Positions 11,259 to 23,000 of a stretch of 41,068 bases of DNA are shown here, one piece after another (position 1 is the first letter of the stretch; every line of letters starts with the position of its first letter). A model generated the notes under the pieces. That model saw nothing but the letters and a program-made list of their open reading frames with translations. It made no database searches and was not told where the DNA came from. A program made the position numbers and the translations under genes. This DNA comes from Pilatotrama ljubarskyi (Eukaryota > Basidiomycota > Agaricomycetes > Polyporales > Polyporaceae): NCBI GenBank assembly GCA_022385805.1, contig MU277803.1:1-41068 (forward strand), read 5' to 3'.

Positions 11259-14169
11259 CTAGGCTAGGGCGGTGCCGGCCCTGGGAGGATACGGCGCCGC
11301 GGAGGAGTGCGCGCGATCGTCCGAGTCGCGAGCGCGAGGCTTGACGAGGTCCGGGGGTTCCGTAGGGTTGTCGTCCGCCTGCTCTTGGACGGGGCGCGAT
11401 ACTTGCGATTGCGACGTGGAGACCGTGTGTGCGGGCGAGTTGGTGGAAAGACGAGATGCCGATGTGGGCTCAATATCGGACTCGTCGGGATCTGCCAGGG
11501 TGTGCTTGGTTGAGTGCGAGCCGCCCTTCGCTTGCTGCCCTCGGATGGATTGAGATGGAGGGAAGTGCGAAATAGAGGCTGGGAGGGCGGCGGCGAGCGA
11601 TCTGAGAAAAGTCCGAGACGGCAAAGGTCAGCAGTGTTCGAAATGCACTGATTGAGGCTCGCATCGTGAAAACCCCGAGGAGTACGTACTGGGACTCCGT
11701 GGCTCGGAAGAGATGACTCGCCGTTCTGTCGGCCTGGATCTTCGATTCGATTCCACTAAGGTTGCTTTCGCACTGCCTGATTTTGGCTCGGTCAAGATCG
11801 TCCAAGTCGGGCCGAGACTTCACCCTATGGAGGAAATTCCGGACGGATAGTATGACTTCCATGCGAATGAGGGGTCTCGAGGGCATGTCGCTCTCTTTGC
11901 GTATCAAGGAAAGGAGGCCGTACTCTGCGCCGAGTTCAATGAAAGTCACTGCAGTGCTGTAATCCACGTTCCACCGACACAGTGACTGCGCATAAACGTG
12001 GAGCGCCTCTCCGGTCTGCGTGCACATGGTGTTTCGGTCATCTCTGGAGGCATCAGGGGCCGCCATAATCCAATTCCGACATTGCACAAGAACACAGGCC
12101 AGCCTCGTAGCCCTGTGGAAGTCTTGTCGGGTCGTCATGGTCAAATCATCGGGTAGCCTGCGATTTATGGCCGCAGCGACTGGCAAGAGCGAGAACCACA
12201 ACTTGAGTCAGCTGTCGAACGTGGAAGGCCAACTTCTCACTCACCGTAACGGATCGTCTTGGTGCCTATGCGCCCATCCACAACCAGTAGGCCCTGCAGC
12301 ACTGTGACCAGGCCATGCACCTTACGCGCGCTGTCACTTGCGCCGTAGATCGTCTGTAGATTCGAAGATTCGTTCCATATGGCAGCTGAGAGCCCGCACA
12401 AAATCCAGTCGGCATGCGCCCCAGCAGGCAGGGATTGACGGGAGAATCGGATATAGCCCAAGTAATCCTTCAGTTTATCTCGAGTTGACATGGTTACCGG
12501 TGATGCTAGCATGGAAAGCATGGCGTTCCACCACAGGTCAAAGGAAGCCGGTCTTGCAGAGACCACTAGATTCAGAGCCGTGAAGGTAGGGCCGAAGTGC
12601 TTAGTAGCGACTGCATGGAAGCGATCGAACGCCCAGATGACGCTCATCTTGCTAGCGTCCGTGAGACACTTTGCAGCAGCATCCAGGATTTTCGGATCTG
12701 CAAGGCTAGTGTCATAAGCCGTTGCAAGCATGTCGAGATCGAGAGATTCGCCCGACAAGGCTATAGCCTCCTTTTCGCGCGTGCGCCATGTGCGCAGTGG
12801 TGCATTTCGATCCTGACCGCTGTTCCTACACCAAAGAAGGACACTCCCAGTGACGTCCCTGACCAACTCTGCAGCTTTACGCGGGACTACCGTATTGCTT
12901 TCGCCGTCCACCAGACGACGCGCGCAAGTCCTGATGGGCGCGACAAGACCGTGAAGTACTCTGCAGAAGATGCGCCGCATTATCTGGAAAGTAGCGTCGA
13001 CGACGAGCGCCTGCGGAGATAGATATGCGCAGCTGCTCTTGACCGAGGGGAGGACGACGGTAGCGAGGCTGAAGGTCACCAGGACAGTTACCAGGAAAGT
13101 CGTGATGGCAGCGCCAGCGTGATGGAGGGTCCAGGCTAGAACGAGGAGGCCTGCGAGAAAAAATGCGAGTGCGAGCTGGAGGAGGATGGGGATGGCAAGG
13201 ACGACAACGTCCACGCGCCACTTGACGAGGTTGTTAAGCCGGTATTGGCGCAGTCGAGCGCTATATGGAGTCTCCCGAGTCTCTAGAGAGGTCTTCTGAG
13301 AACCTGAAGACAGCCCAGACTTGTACTCGTTGAGCCATTGCTTGACCATAATGCCAATCGAGGCAGACGAGAGACTGAGGACGAGGCTGGAGAACCATAG
13401 CGCGTTGAGCGCCACAGTCGCAGCGTCAGGCGGGGGCACGAGCGCCGGACCAGCGCTGGCCGCATCTGCCGACCCGAAGGCAGGATGAGTCGGGTTGACG
13501 AACGGAGGGTTGACAGAGAGGCTGCTGAGCTGAAGACTGATCTGCAAGACGGCAGCGAGGGCAGGATCCGGTTTCTGCTGCAATGATGAGTATGACTGCA
13601 CATTGAAGGCGGTGACGATGGCGGAGAAGAGACCAGCCTGTTGTATCCCCATAACGCACGATAACTTGTCAGATGATTCGCCTGCAGAAAACGACAATAG
13701 AGACGCACGTAGACCAGGTAGGTGTCGATTTCTGAGTTCCATCGCTCTATCATCTCGTCGCTGTAGGTCTTGACAGCCTCGGTGACCTCGGCCCACGCCT
13801 TCTCCTTCTCCTGTGCGGTGAACAGGAACTTGCGCTGATCCAACAGCTCCTGCCGATAGCGATGAGTACCGGGAGTATGACCAGGGTATATGGACTGACC
13901 TCGTAGGAGGGAGGTGTCCAGGCCTCCGGCAGTGAGGCACGAGCCGGGGCGGCCGGTGGTCCGCCTGAGTCAAGCCCGCTTGGCTGTGCCCGAGGCGAGC
14001 TTCCAGAACGAGCTCGCAGGTCCGGTAGTGGACGACGTACGGCTGATTCGCTAGATTCCTGCACCCGTCCATCGCCTTGGTCACCACCTCGGCCGCCCAG
14101 TGCTGGGCTCGATATTGCGCCCGCCACGAGTGGGTCATGATTCGCATCCATTTCGGATGGGGACGCCAT
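11259..14169 (-). CDS. DUF6535 domain membrane protein, copy A
   Basis: Member of a large Agaricomycete family of unknown function. Exons: 14169-14041, 13983-13900, 13849-13709, 13637-12245, 12179-11690 and 11601-11259, 2580 nt, 859 aa. The order is a variable Pro/Gly/Ser-rich N-terminus, a SLPEAW box, a soluble helix with WNSEIDTYLVY, and then at residue 119 the first membrane helix AGLFSAIVTAFNVQSY. Three more hydrophobic stretches follow: ALWFSSLVLSLSSASIGIMV (after which comes KQWLNEYKSG), VVVLAIPILLQLALAFFLAG and TTFLVTVLVTFSLATVVLP. A long, probably cytoplasmic C-terminal part ends in a Ser/Thr/Pro-rich tail with SQSQVSRPVQEQADD. All exon boundaries and phases match copy B. The first two exons were placed by this comparison. 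The frame is fully open, so the gene is probably functional. Confidence 0.88.
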
Positions 14170-15199
14170 TCTCACAGTGAAGCTTATGAAGAACTTGGGC
14201 AGGGGCAGAGGCGCCTGCGGGTAGAGACGGTGTGTGGTACGGACTTGAGAGGCTGAGAGAGAGCGGACGTGGACTCGGGTGGTCGCAGCAGGCTGGCTTC
14301 CGGGGGTGCTGGAGCTGGTTTGGGTGCCGGCCTGCCAGCTGAGCATAGATTGCAGAAGTACTGATTGCTGGCAGGCAGCGGTGTTCTGCTCGGTCCCCCA
14401 CGACTCGCCACAGATGCAAGCTGCTGTCGGATGGCCGTGCAGGTTACGGGGACTGTCCTTCCTTGCTCATCAGATACGACCGCGACAGGCTTTGATGCGC
14501 CTTCGACCCGGACGTCTGCAATTCTCCGTCCACCACAGGGCACGCCAGATGCCACGCGACGCGTGCCATCCGTCCTAGGGATACGGTGCAGCAATCTGAA
14601 GAGCGCTTTGTTAGTATGCCCGTCACGTAGGCTCGACAGGCTGTGGCGAGAGACGAATGCATACGACTTTCCTGAATACCAGCCTCGCGAGGACAGCCTT
14701 CAGAGGCGTCGCAGAACGCGACATCGTCCTTTCGCGCGTAATCAGGCACTTGCTTCATCAACGCAGCCTTGTGCGCTTCTGCCGCCTCAATGCCGCTGTC
14801 ACAGTGTCGACCGGTGAGATGGAAGCACCAGCGGTGAATCCGGGCCGTCGCGCGTCGAAGGAACATGCATCCCATCCAACTACATGCAGGTGGAATAGAC
14901 GTCCCAGCGTGGGAGAGGTGAACAAACTCGATCGAGGATGTGTACGACTGCTAGATGAGGAAAACAAGGCGACGGTGCAGCAGCAGCAGCAACTTGACTT
15001 ATACCGGCCGGATATCGAGCTGACAAGAGATACTGTAGTTCGCGTAGGCACTCGAACAGCGCAGGCTCGCGTGCAGAGCGATGCCTCGTGGGGCATGCAT
15101 AGATGCGCGCGTACGAATAGTGGTAAGGCGTGTGGGTGCCGTAGCAAACGGCTGGAGCTGTGTATATATGGTCCGGCTTTGATGCACATTCATGAAGGC
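14170..15199. other. Promoter side of DUF6535 copy A and start of the duplicated upstream region
   Basis: No gene recognised. The sequence is a diverged counterpart of 23469-25000 in block B, without the 642-bp insertion. A short CAG repeat lies near 14978-14995. The segment near 14700 (after GCATACGACTTTCCTG) is the empty site corresponding to the block B insertion. Confidence 0.55.
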
Positions 15200-17308
15200 A
15201 CCTAGTTAGCCATCGCCCCAGGAGCGTCCCCGTCGTCCTGAGGATTCGTAGAGGTTGCACGTCGTCGCTGAGTCAAGACACGAACTTTCATGAGCTCCTT
15301 CATCACCTTGCCTGGGTAGACGCGGGATGCCTCTGACAATCTCGCGCGTCGAGCAGTCGTGCGGCCGCGGCGGTGCTCTCTCTCAGCCTCACGAAGGTCT
15401 GTTGGGACGCCCGTTCGATCAGCGATTGCGCCCACGCCTGCGGTACCTGTGCGACCAGACCATGTCACACTCTCAGACTCCGGCGATGTAGCGTATACCG
15501 CACCAGACGAGGTGGCCTTCGGCGCGGCGCTCGAGCATCATGAAGCCAAGCGGCTCGACGTCCATGACCTCGGACAACGGCCCAGCAAGCGAGCAGCAAG
15601 CAGTGTGCGGCATACGAGGTTTGCGCTTCCCCGCCCTGCACCATTGTCTTCTCCCTCTCCCAGCCGGTCCAAACTCAGCGCCACAGGCTAGAGCCAGACT
15701 TTACCGCCGGTGATCATATCGTGCAGAGCGAAAGCGGAAGGAGGGGGGTACTCACATCTTTCTGAACTTGGACTTGTGCATGGGAGGGGGACCGAGAGTT
15801 TCTCTTGGACACCGCCGTGTCCTATTCTATTCGAACTCGGGGAAGATGCGGGCATACGGCGATCGTCGCATGCCGCGGGCGAGAGATCCTTTAGTACGCT
15901 AGAGCAGATGCTCACACCGTACTCTCCTGAAGTCGTCGGATCTACCTGCTAGTACCGACAGGCATGCCGCTTCGCGTGGCCGCGGACGCCGCGTCCAGAG
16001 TGGCTTGGCCCATGACGACGCGTCGCGGAGGAACAATTACGGTCGGCGAGGGAGACGAGCGGGGCTGAGCACAGCACGACGGGCACCCCTACGATCCGAC
16101 GCGACTTCCCAGAAGGTCTTGTGCCTCGAGCCGACCAAATGGCCAGTATAAGTCGCCGTCGGCGGAGGCCACTTGTCTCGAGCGAGACTCCGTGGTAGGT
16201 CGGCGATAGGAGACACAGGCGAACCGTCTGGCCACGTGTATGCGCGCGAGCTGCTGGCCCGGGTTGAGAGCCCACCATCGGCAGGGGAGCGTCGAGGGAC
16301 GGCGAGCGCCGCAAAACGCGCAGCAGCGCGCACCTCGCCACGCCTCGCTTGAACGATGCGTACGGCGATGACGTGGGATATGTGCCCCTCTGGACGATGG
16401 CGCGCGTGCGCGTGTGCGTCAGGTAGGTGTCGTTCGCGTGCGCGAGTCGCGCGGGAGCTGTGCGACATCCCCATCTGTGGCAATTGCATATTCTCAGTTT
16501 TGATGGAGGGCACAGAGATGCCTCACGCGCGAGTGTGCACATACCTGAGCTGATCTCGAGTGGAACGCGACGCTTGGAGTGGCGTAGGGCGAATAGGGCA
16601 CACACTTACTGGATTCTGTGGCAAGCGCTCCGACTGGCTCGTCTACGGTTGACATAGACGAGTTAGCCCGGTTGCGGCGGGCAACGTCGATGCGATCGCC
16701 CGGATGAACCGGGAGGTGCAGAGAACGATTGCCGGGCTAGTGAAGCCACACTGAACGAGATTGCGCGTGAGGACCGTTCCTCGCGCTCGAAATCGCCTTC
16801 CGCTGGAGCACGGCGGTGTGACATGCGAAGGCTAGGGGTTTGGCACAGGGCAGAGGACGAGTAGAGCGGAGAGAAAGGGCTGAGGAGGAGGCGGTTGACA
16901 TGACGGACAGCCGGGTTCAAGGGGCTCTGGCTGAGCCAAGCTAGGATGCAGAAGCTGGCAGGAGAGGGCGGCCAGGACAGTCGAGTCGTCAGCACAGAGA
17001 ACGAGGGTGCGAGGGTGAAGAGGGTGGGGCCGTCCAGCACGGAGGGGCAGAAGTGTGCTGGAGTAGAGTCAGTGAGAGGCTGCAGGACGAGCTTATATAT
17101 GCACGCAGGATATGGGCAGAGACGTACCGGGCTGCAGCGGAGGACTCGTCGACAGCACGGTGACTGAGCGACCGTGGTCCGAGTAGGTCGAGGGATGTCG
17201 ATGATTGGCCAATGAGACGGCGACAAGACAGATCGGCGAGAGTAGGAGAGATTGGAGATGCGGGGATAATTCTGGACTACATGGGTTCGATGCTCGAGGA
17301 GACGGCGG

Positions 17309-17316
17309 CCGGTATC
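17309..17316. repeat. 8-bp target-site duplication, left copy
   Basis: CCGGTATC, repeated at 17702-17709 on the other side of the element. Confidence 0.88.
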
Positions 17317-17701
17317 AGGACCCATGACAATGATAGGCGAACCCTCATCCCCAAACCCCGATTTTTGGCCAAAATGTCCGGACAAAAACTGGTCATTTTC
17401 GGCCAAAAATGTCCGGACGCGCGGAGGCTTGGATGGCATTTTACTGGCCAAAATGTCCGGTTTCGCGCAGAGGCCCCGGGCGCTTCCGGCCAAAATGGGC
17501 GCTTAGGGCTCCCGCCCCGGGCGCCCGTACTGGCCCCCAGCCCTTCCGCCCGCTCTCAGACGATTTTGTCCGGCAAATCGTACAAGGTTGGTGCCCGACT
17601 TGGCCTACTTTTGTCCGGATTCGCAGAGGGTTGGGGGGCCCGGACGGCCGAATTTTGTCCGGCCATGGCCTGAAGGTTCCTCTACCATTGTCATGGGTCC
17701 T
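17317..17701. mobile_element. 385-bp hAT-like miniature inverted-repeat element (MITE)
   Basis: Perfect 16-bp terminal inverted repeats AGGACCCATGACAATG (17317-17332 and reverse complement 17686-17701) extend imperfectly to about 28 bp. Both sides carry the 8-bp direct repeat CCGGTATC (17309-17316 and 17702-17709), the target size of hAT elements. Inside are several subterminal copies of GGCCAAAATGTCCGG in the left half and of TTTTGTCCGG in the right half. There is no transposase, so it is non-autonomous. The paralogous block B shows the uninterrupted site near 27320-27345. Confidence 0.9.
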
Positions 17702-17709
17702 CCGGTATC
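17702..17709. repeat. 8-bp target-site duplication, right copy
   Basis: CCGGTATC, matching 17309-17316. Confidence 0.88.
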
Positions 17710-17760
17710 ACGGAGGAAGGCATACGCGATCTCAGTGCTCGTGCCGGGACGAGGAGATGA

Positions 17761-18893
17761 TGGGGTGGACGAGGAGACGGAGAGTTGCCGTCGGTCCGGA
17801 GTCCCTCGGCGCTTGCCAACCTCTCTCTCCGCTCGACGCGCTGGTCCGCAGAGGCAGGCACTCGACGACCAACCACGACTCAGCTCGACAGACGACACCC
17901 AGCTGGAATACAATGTACACAGCGTGCACTTTAAGGCAGCGTGGTGCCCGTACGTTGGTACACATCCCTCACTTATGCATGTACCGCGAGACGTGCTGCC
18001 GGTCCAGGTCACTCCTCGTTACGTCCGATGACTTTGGCACAGGCGATCGCACCCTAGTAACATATCAGGATTGCGTGCTGAGAAACGCATGACAAGTTAT
18101 GGCATGCACAGTATTCTCGTCGAATATGCATGTGCCTTACATTCGCTGGTTCCAACCAAGCACTCGCGCACCCTCTCGGCCTCATCCCGCTCAACATGAT
18201 ACGGTGCGCTTCGCATTCATTGTGCGCCTCAAACTGATGGTGTGGTCTTGGTCAAGCAGCTCAAAAAAGGCGAGATTGTACTGGAGGGCCAGCAGCGTCC
18301 GTCCTCCGGGACAGCGTCGCCGTCGCAACCAACGTGAGCCTCCAAGTCGCCCTCTACGCTCATCCCTGCATCCCTTCGCAGCTGACACTGCCGTGTTGAG
18401 TACCTCACCTCCATCCACTAATATCGAGGATTTGATCGCATTCAGCCGCACGCAACGAAGAGCGCCGAGCAAGAAACAGACTTCTCGTGCCTCTCAGCTT
18501 CGCACTCACGTCCCTGACGCTGTGCTCGCGCCGTAGCCACGGATCCCTCCCTCGCGCATGCGCTCATCCGAGCCCTCTAGACCCATACAAAGCTCATCAC
18601 ACGATTCCTCGTGCTGGTCCTGCATTGCGCTTCAGCTGCCGAGCGGGGATGGTCAAGTCTGCAGGCGAGGTACAGTACGTACTCACATGTGTGGATGTGG
18701 AGTCCTCGATAACCCAACTGACGTATCCTGCACCCACGTCCTGGGGTGTTCCAGGTCTCTGTCGATGAGCTTCTGTTTCGAGAGCGCTCCGGCTGCGCGC
18801 AGGTGAGCCCTATCGTGCGGTATGTGTGACGTTCTTCGCTAGGTATCGCGCGCTGACGTCTCCCTCTCGCAGGCCCCTTCCGAGAAGCGTCAG
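17761..18893. other. No gene recognised; ends at the assembly gap
   Basis: Frames are open on both strands but without recognisable domains. This part borders the gap and I could not align it convincingly to block B. Confidence 0.4.
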
Positions 18894-19768
18894 NNNNNNN
18901 NNNNNNNNNNNNNNNNNNNNNNNNNNNNNNNNNNNNNNNNNNNNNNNNNNNNNNNNNNNNNNNNNNNNNNNNNNNNNNNNNNNNNNNNNNNNNNNNNNNN
19001 NNNNNNNNNNNNNNNNNNNNNNNNNNNNNNNNNNNNNNNNNNNNNNNNNNNNNNNNNNNNNNNNNNNNNNNNNNNNNNNNNNNNNNNNNNNNNNNNNNNN
19101 NNNNNNNNNNNNNNNNNNNNNNNNNNNNNNNNNNNNNNNNNNNNNNNNNNNNNNNNNNNNNNNNNNNNNNNNNNNNNNNNNNNNNNNNNNNNNNNNNNNN
19201 NNNNNNNNNNNNNNNNNNNNNNNNNNNNNNNNNNNNNNNNNNNNNNNNNNNNNNNNNNNNNNNNNNNNNNNNNNNNNNNNNNNNNNNNNNNNNNNNNNNN
19301 NNNNNNNNNNNNNNNNNNNNNNNNNNNNNNNNNNNNNNNNNNNNNNNNNNNNNNNNNNNNNNNNNNNNNNNNNNNNNNNNNNNNNNNNNNNNNNNNNNNN
19401 NNNNNNNNNNNNNNNNNNNNNNNNNNNNNNNNNNNNNNNNNNNNNNNNNNNNNNNNNNNNNNNNNNNNNNNNNNNNNNNNNNNNNNNNNNNNNNNNNNNN
19501 NNNNNNNNNNNNNNNNNNNNNNNNNNNNNNNNNNNNNNNNNNNNNNNNNNNNNNNNNNNNNNNNNNNNNNNNNNNNNNNNNNNNNNNNNNNNNNNNNNNN
19601 NNNNNNNNNNNNNNNNNNNNNNNNNNNNNNNNNNNNNNNNNNNNNNNNNNNNNNNNNNNNNNNNNNNNNNNNNNNNNNNNNNNNNNNNNNNNNNNNNNNN
19701 NNNNNNNNNNNNNNNNNNNNNNNNNNNNNNNNNNNNNNNNNNNNNNNNNNNNNNNNNNNNNNNNNNNN
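18894..19768. other. Assembly gap (875 N)
   Basis: A continuous run of N between the two duplicated blocks. Long frames running across it are artefacts. Confidence 1.
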
Positions 19769-20063
19769 AGGACAGACAGCACGAGATCGAGACGGGAGGG
19801 GGGGGGGGTTAGGAAACTACAACTAGTGATACAGAGGAGAGCATAAATGTCTGAGATTGAACGCGTCGCGAATATGAGGGGCAGAAAGACCGGGGAACAG
19901 ATGAGCGTGTACTAGTACGTCGAGTGGCCATGGAAAGAATCAAATTCGAACGCTGAGACAGCGGCGTCGGCCAGCCCGCAAGCAACGCGAGTCCGCGTGC
20001 GCCCGAGACGGAGTGCTGCAGGCGCGTTCAGGCCGCGGGATGACGCCTCGCGCCGCCTCACTC
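19769..20063. other. 3' side of DUF6535 copy B
   Basis: No gene. A run of G lies near 19797-19808, directly beside the gap. Confidence 0.5.
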
Positions 20064-23000
20064 TCACGCACTGTTCGGTGGTGGGAGTGACTCGGCGGAC
20101 GCGGAGGTGCACATAGCCTGCGAGTGAGGAGTGTCCCAAGCCTGCTCGACAGTCGCCGGGGAAGAAGGCAAGTTGTTGTCCTTCTGCTCATCGTCGGGCG
20201 GGGGCGCTGGAGCGAACCGTGACTTCGAGGATATGCCGGCGGGCGAGCTGCCATGGGCAAGGCCAGAAGACGGGGGAGGATCGGATTTGGACGCTTCGCA
20301 GGGCTCGACGGAATCTGATGGACTAGGGATGGCAGCGCTCGAAATCACGTCCTCGGCCTGCCCCTGGACGTGATGCAACGGATGGGATTGCGACGTGGAA
20401 GCCGCGCCAGAACGCGAGTCGAAGTGCGCGTCAGACAAAGAGCCGGGGAGCCCTGGGTTGGAGGGGACAGCGGTGTTTGCACGGTCAAAATGGCCACGGG
20501 TGCTCTCTGCCTGCTTCTGGACGGCGTGTTGCGCCTCGCATACTTGCCGCGGCGAGATGGCGGCTGGGAAGGTGGGAGGAGACAACTCCGCGATGAAGTG
20601 CGCGGGATCCTTGCGAGCCGGAGGCTCGACGCGGTCAGCAGGGCCGTCCTCGAGGGTTTGTTCCTGGACTGGGTGCGATAGTGGCGATTGCGACGCAAAG
20701 GCGGCTGCGGCGGATGAGCAAGAGGTCAGACCAGTCTGAGATGAGGTTGGCTTGGGATTGGAGTCATCGCGATCGGAGGGGGTGGACCTGGCAGAGCGCG
20801 AGCTATGCTCCACATGCTCCTCGATGGGGTGCGATGGAGTTGAGGGCTGCAATGAAAATACTGCGCGAACGGCGGCCGAGCTGAGGAACAAGTGAGGGAC
20901 GAAGGTGAGCAGTGTTCAAGGCGCCTCGTGACGAGAGGAATACCTACTGTAATCCCGTCACCGGGGGAAGGGAGTTGCCGCTCTGGATCTTCAACTCGAG
21001 TACATTCAGATAGGTTTCGCAACTCTCGATTTCTTCTCGGGCATGGCTCTGCAAGTCGGACCGAGACTTCACCCCGGAGAGGAAATTACGGACGGCCAGT
21101 ATAAACTCCATGCGAATAAGTGGCCTCGCGGGGGTGTGCTCTTCGTGCAGAGTACGAAGGAGTCTCCGCAGCGCTTCAAGATGAGACCAGGTGACAGTGT
21201 TGCAATCCACCTTTCCCAGCGCCGCCTGGAACTCACCCAGCGCTTCTTCGGTATACGTGCACAGCGTGTTTCGGTCATCGTCAGAGACGTCAGGGGCGGT
21301 CATCATCCTAGTCCGACATCGCACGAGGATGCGGACTAGATCTGTAGATGTGCAGAACTCATCCTCTGAGCTCATATTCAGAGCTTGGCCCCATAGCCGT
21401 CGGTGTACCGCTGCAGCGACTAGCAAGAGGAAACACCACAACTTGAGTCAGCTGATGAGCATCGAAGCGAGCATCTCACTCACTGTGGCGAAGCACCTTG
21501 CCACCTATCTGCCCATCCACATCCAGCTCCCTCAGTGCCGTTTGCATCGTGCCAGGGTACAACCTGAACACGCTGTCACTTGCGCCGTTTTCTGTCTGTG
21601 AACTTGAAGACTCGTTCCATATGGAAGCCGAGAGCACGCCCAAAATCCAGTTGGCATGTGCCCCAGTAGGCAGGGATTGACGGCTGGCAGAAGCCCAGAT
21701 ACAGTACAAGTAATGCTTCAGTTGACCTTCAGTCGACTCGGATGCACAAGCCGGTTGCAAAAGCACAGAAAGCGCAGTATTCCACCACAGGACGAAGGAG
21801 GAAGCCCTTGCAGAGGCAACTACATCATAGGCCGGGTAGCTTGGGCCAAAGTGCTTAGCGGCGACTGCATGGAGGCGATCAAAGGCCCGGATGATGGTTG
21901 TCTTGTCGGCGTCAGTGAGGCATCTTGCAGCAGCATCCAGGATGTTTGGGTCCGCGAGGCTAGCATCGTACGCCATGGCAAAGAGGTCAGAATCGAGGGA
22001 GTCGCTCGACTGGGCAATGTCTTCCTTTTCACGCGTATGCCAGGTGCGTGGTGGCGCAGTACGGTCCGGACTGCTCCACCGACACCAGTCTACTACGCTC
22101 CTGGTGATGCACTCAACCAGCTGTATAGGTCGACGTAGGGCGACATAATCGCGAAGAAGACGCCGGAACGCCCAAGCCCAGATTGTGGAGGCAGAATCGT
22201 AAAGTGTTCGGCAGAAGATGTACCGCATTGTCTGGAAGATCGTGTCGAGCAAAAGTGCCTGAGGAGATAGATATGCACAGCTGCTTTTGACCGAGGGCAA
22301 GACGATGGTGGCCAGGGTGAAGATCGTCAGGAGAGCTACAAAGATGGTGGTGATGGCCGCAACGGTGTGATGGAGGGTCCAGGCTAGTACGAGGAGGCCC
22401 GCGAGAAAGGACACGAGTGCGAGCTGGAGAAGGACGGGGATGGCGAGGACGACGACATCCACACGCCACTTGATGAGGTTGTTGAGTCGGTACTGCCGCA
22501 GTCGAGCGCTCTTTCGAGTTTCCGGAGTCTCTCGAGAGGTCTTCTGAGAACCTGAAGACAGACCGGACTTGTACTCGTTGAGCCATTGCTTGACCATGAT
22601 GCCGATCGAGGCCGACGATAGGCTGAGGACGAGGCTGGAGAACCAGAGAGTGTTGAGTGCCACAGTCGCAGCTCCAGGCGGCGGGCCAGGCGCTGGACCC
22701 GCACGGGCTGCATCGGACGCTCCGAAGGGAGCATGTGTGGAGTTGACGAACGGCGTGTTGATAGAGAGCCCGCTAAGCTGCAGAGAGATCTGCATGACGG
22801 CAGCGAGGGTAGGATCAGGTTGCTGCTGCAGAGGCAAGTACGACTGAACGTTGAAAGCGGTGACGATGGCTGAGAAGAGACCCGCCTGTTGCATCCCGAT
22901 GTTCGAGATTATCAGAAAAGTCGACCGAAGAGAACAATCATGAACACGCACGTAGACGAGGTAAGTGTCTATTTCCGAGTTCCATCGCTCTATCATCTCG

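Larger units (their letters stand above)
11259..17760. repeat. Segmental duplication, block A
   Basis: DUF6535 copy A plus the companion gene, in the same order and orientation as block B (20064-27430). Non-coding stretches also align. Examples are GAACAAACTC near 14920 and 24760, GCACTCGAAC near 15050 and 24885, and GATGCCTCAC near 16515 and 26525. Confidence 0.75.
15200..17760 (-). pseudogene. Decayed companion gene of unknown function, copy A
   Basis: This minus-strand stretch aligns with 25000-27430 of block B in the same order. Aligned segments keep the frame in places. For example DASSWAKPLWTRRPRPRE followed by SDDF and CEHLL at about 15890-16015 matches DAASAAELLLTRRPRRRQ, SDEVEED and CDHLL in copy B, but copy A then has an in-frame TAG where copy B reads Val. 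The segment SEASRVYPGKVMKELMKVRV near 15290 matches SEVRMFSGESINEVLKVRV. A donor/branch/acceptor set near 17075-17130 is shared with copy B. The 385-bp hAT-like element splits the 5' part. I do not recognise the family. Stops and the insertion argue for a pseudogene; boundaries are approximate. Confidence 0.4.

Noticed and set aside
12237..14147. 636-codon frame starting at 14147
   Set aside because: Its 5' part reads through the first three introns of DUF6535 copy A in the wrong frame; only the part from 13637 is real exon.
16663..17493. 276-codon minus-strand frame
   Set aside because: It runs from the companion-gene remnant into the MITE terminal repeats; the frame is fortuitous, and copy B does not keep it.
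18577..19812. Long open frames on both strands crossing the gap
   Set aside because: They consist mostly of N and are artefacts of the gap.
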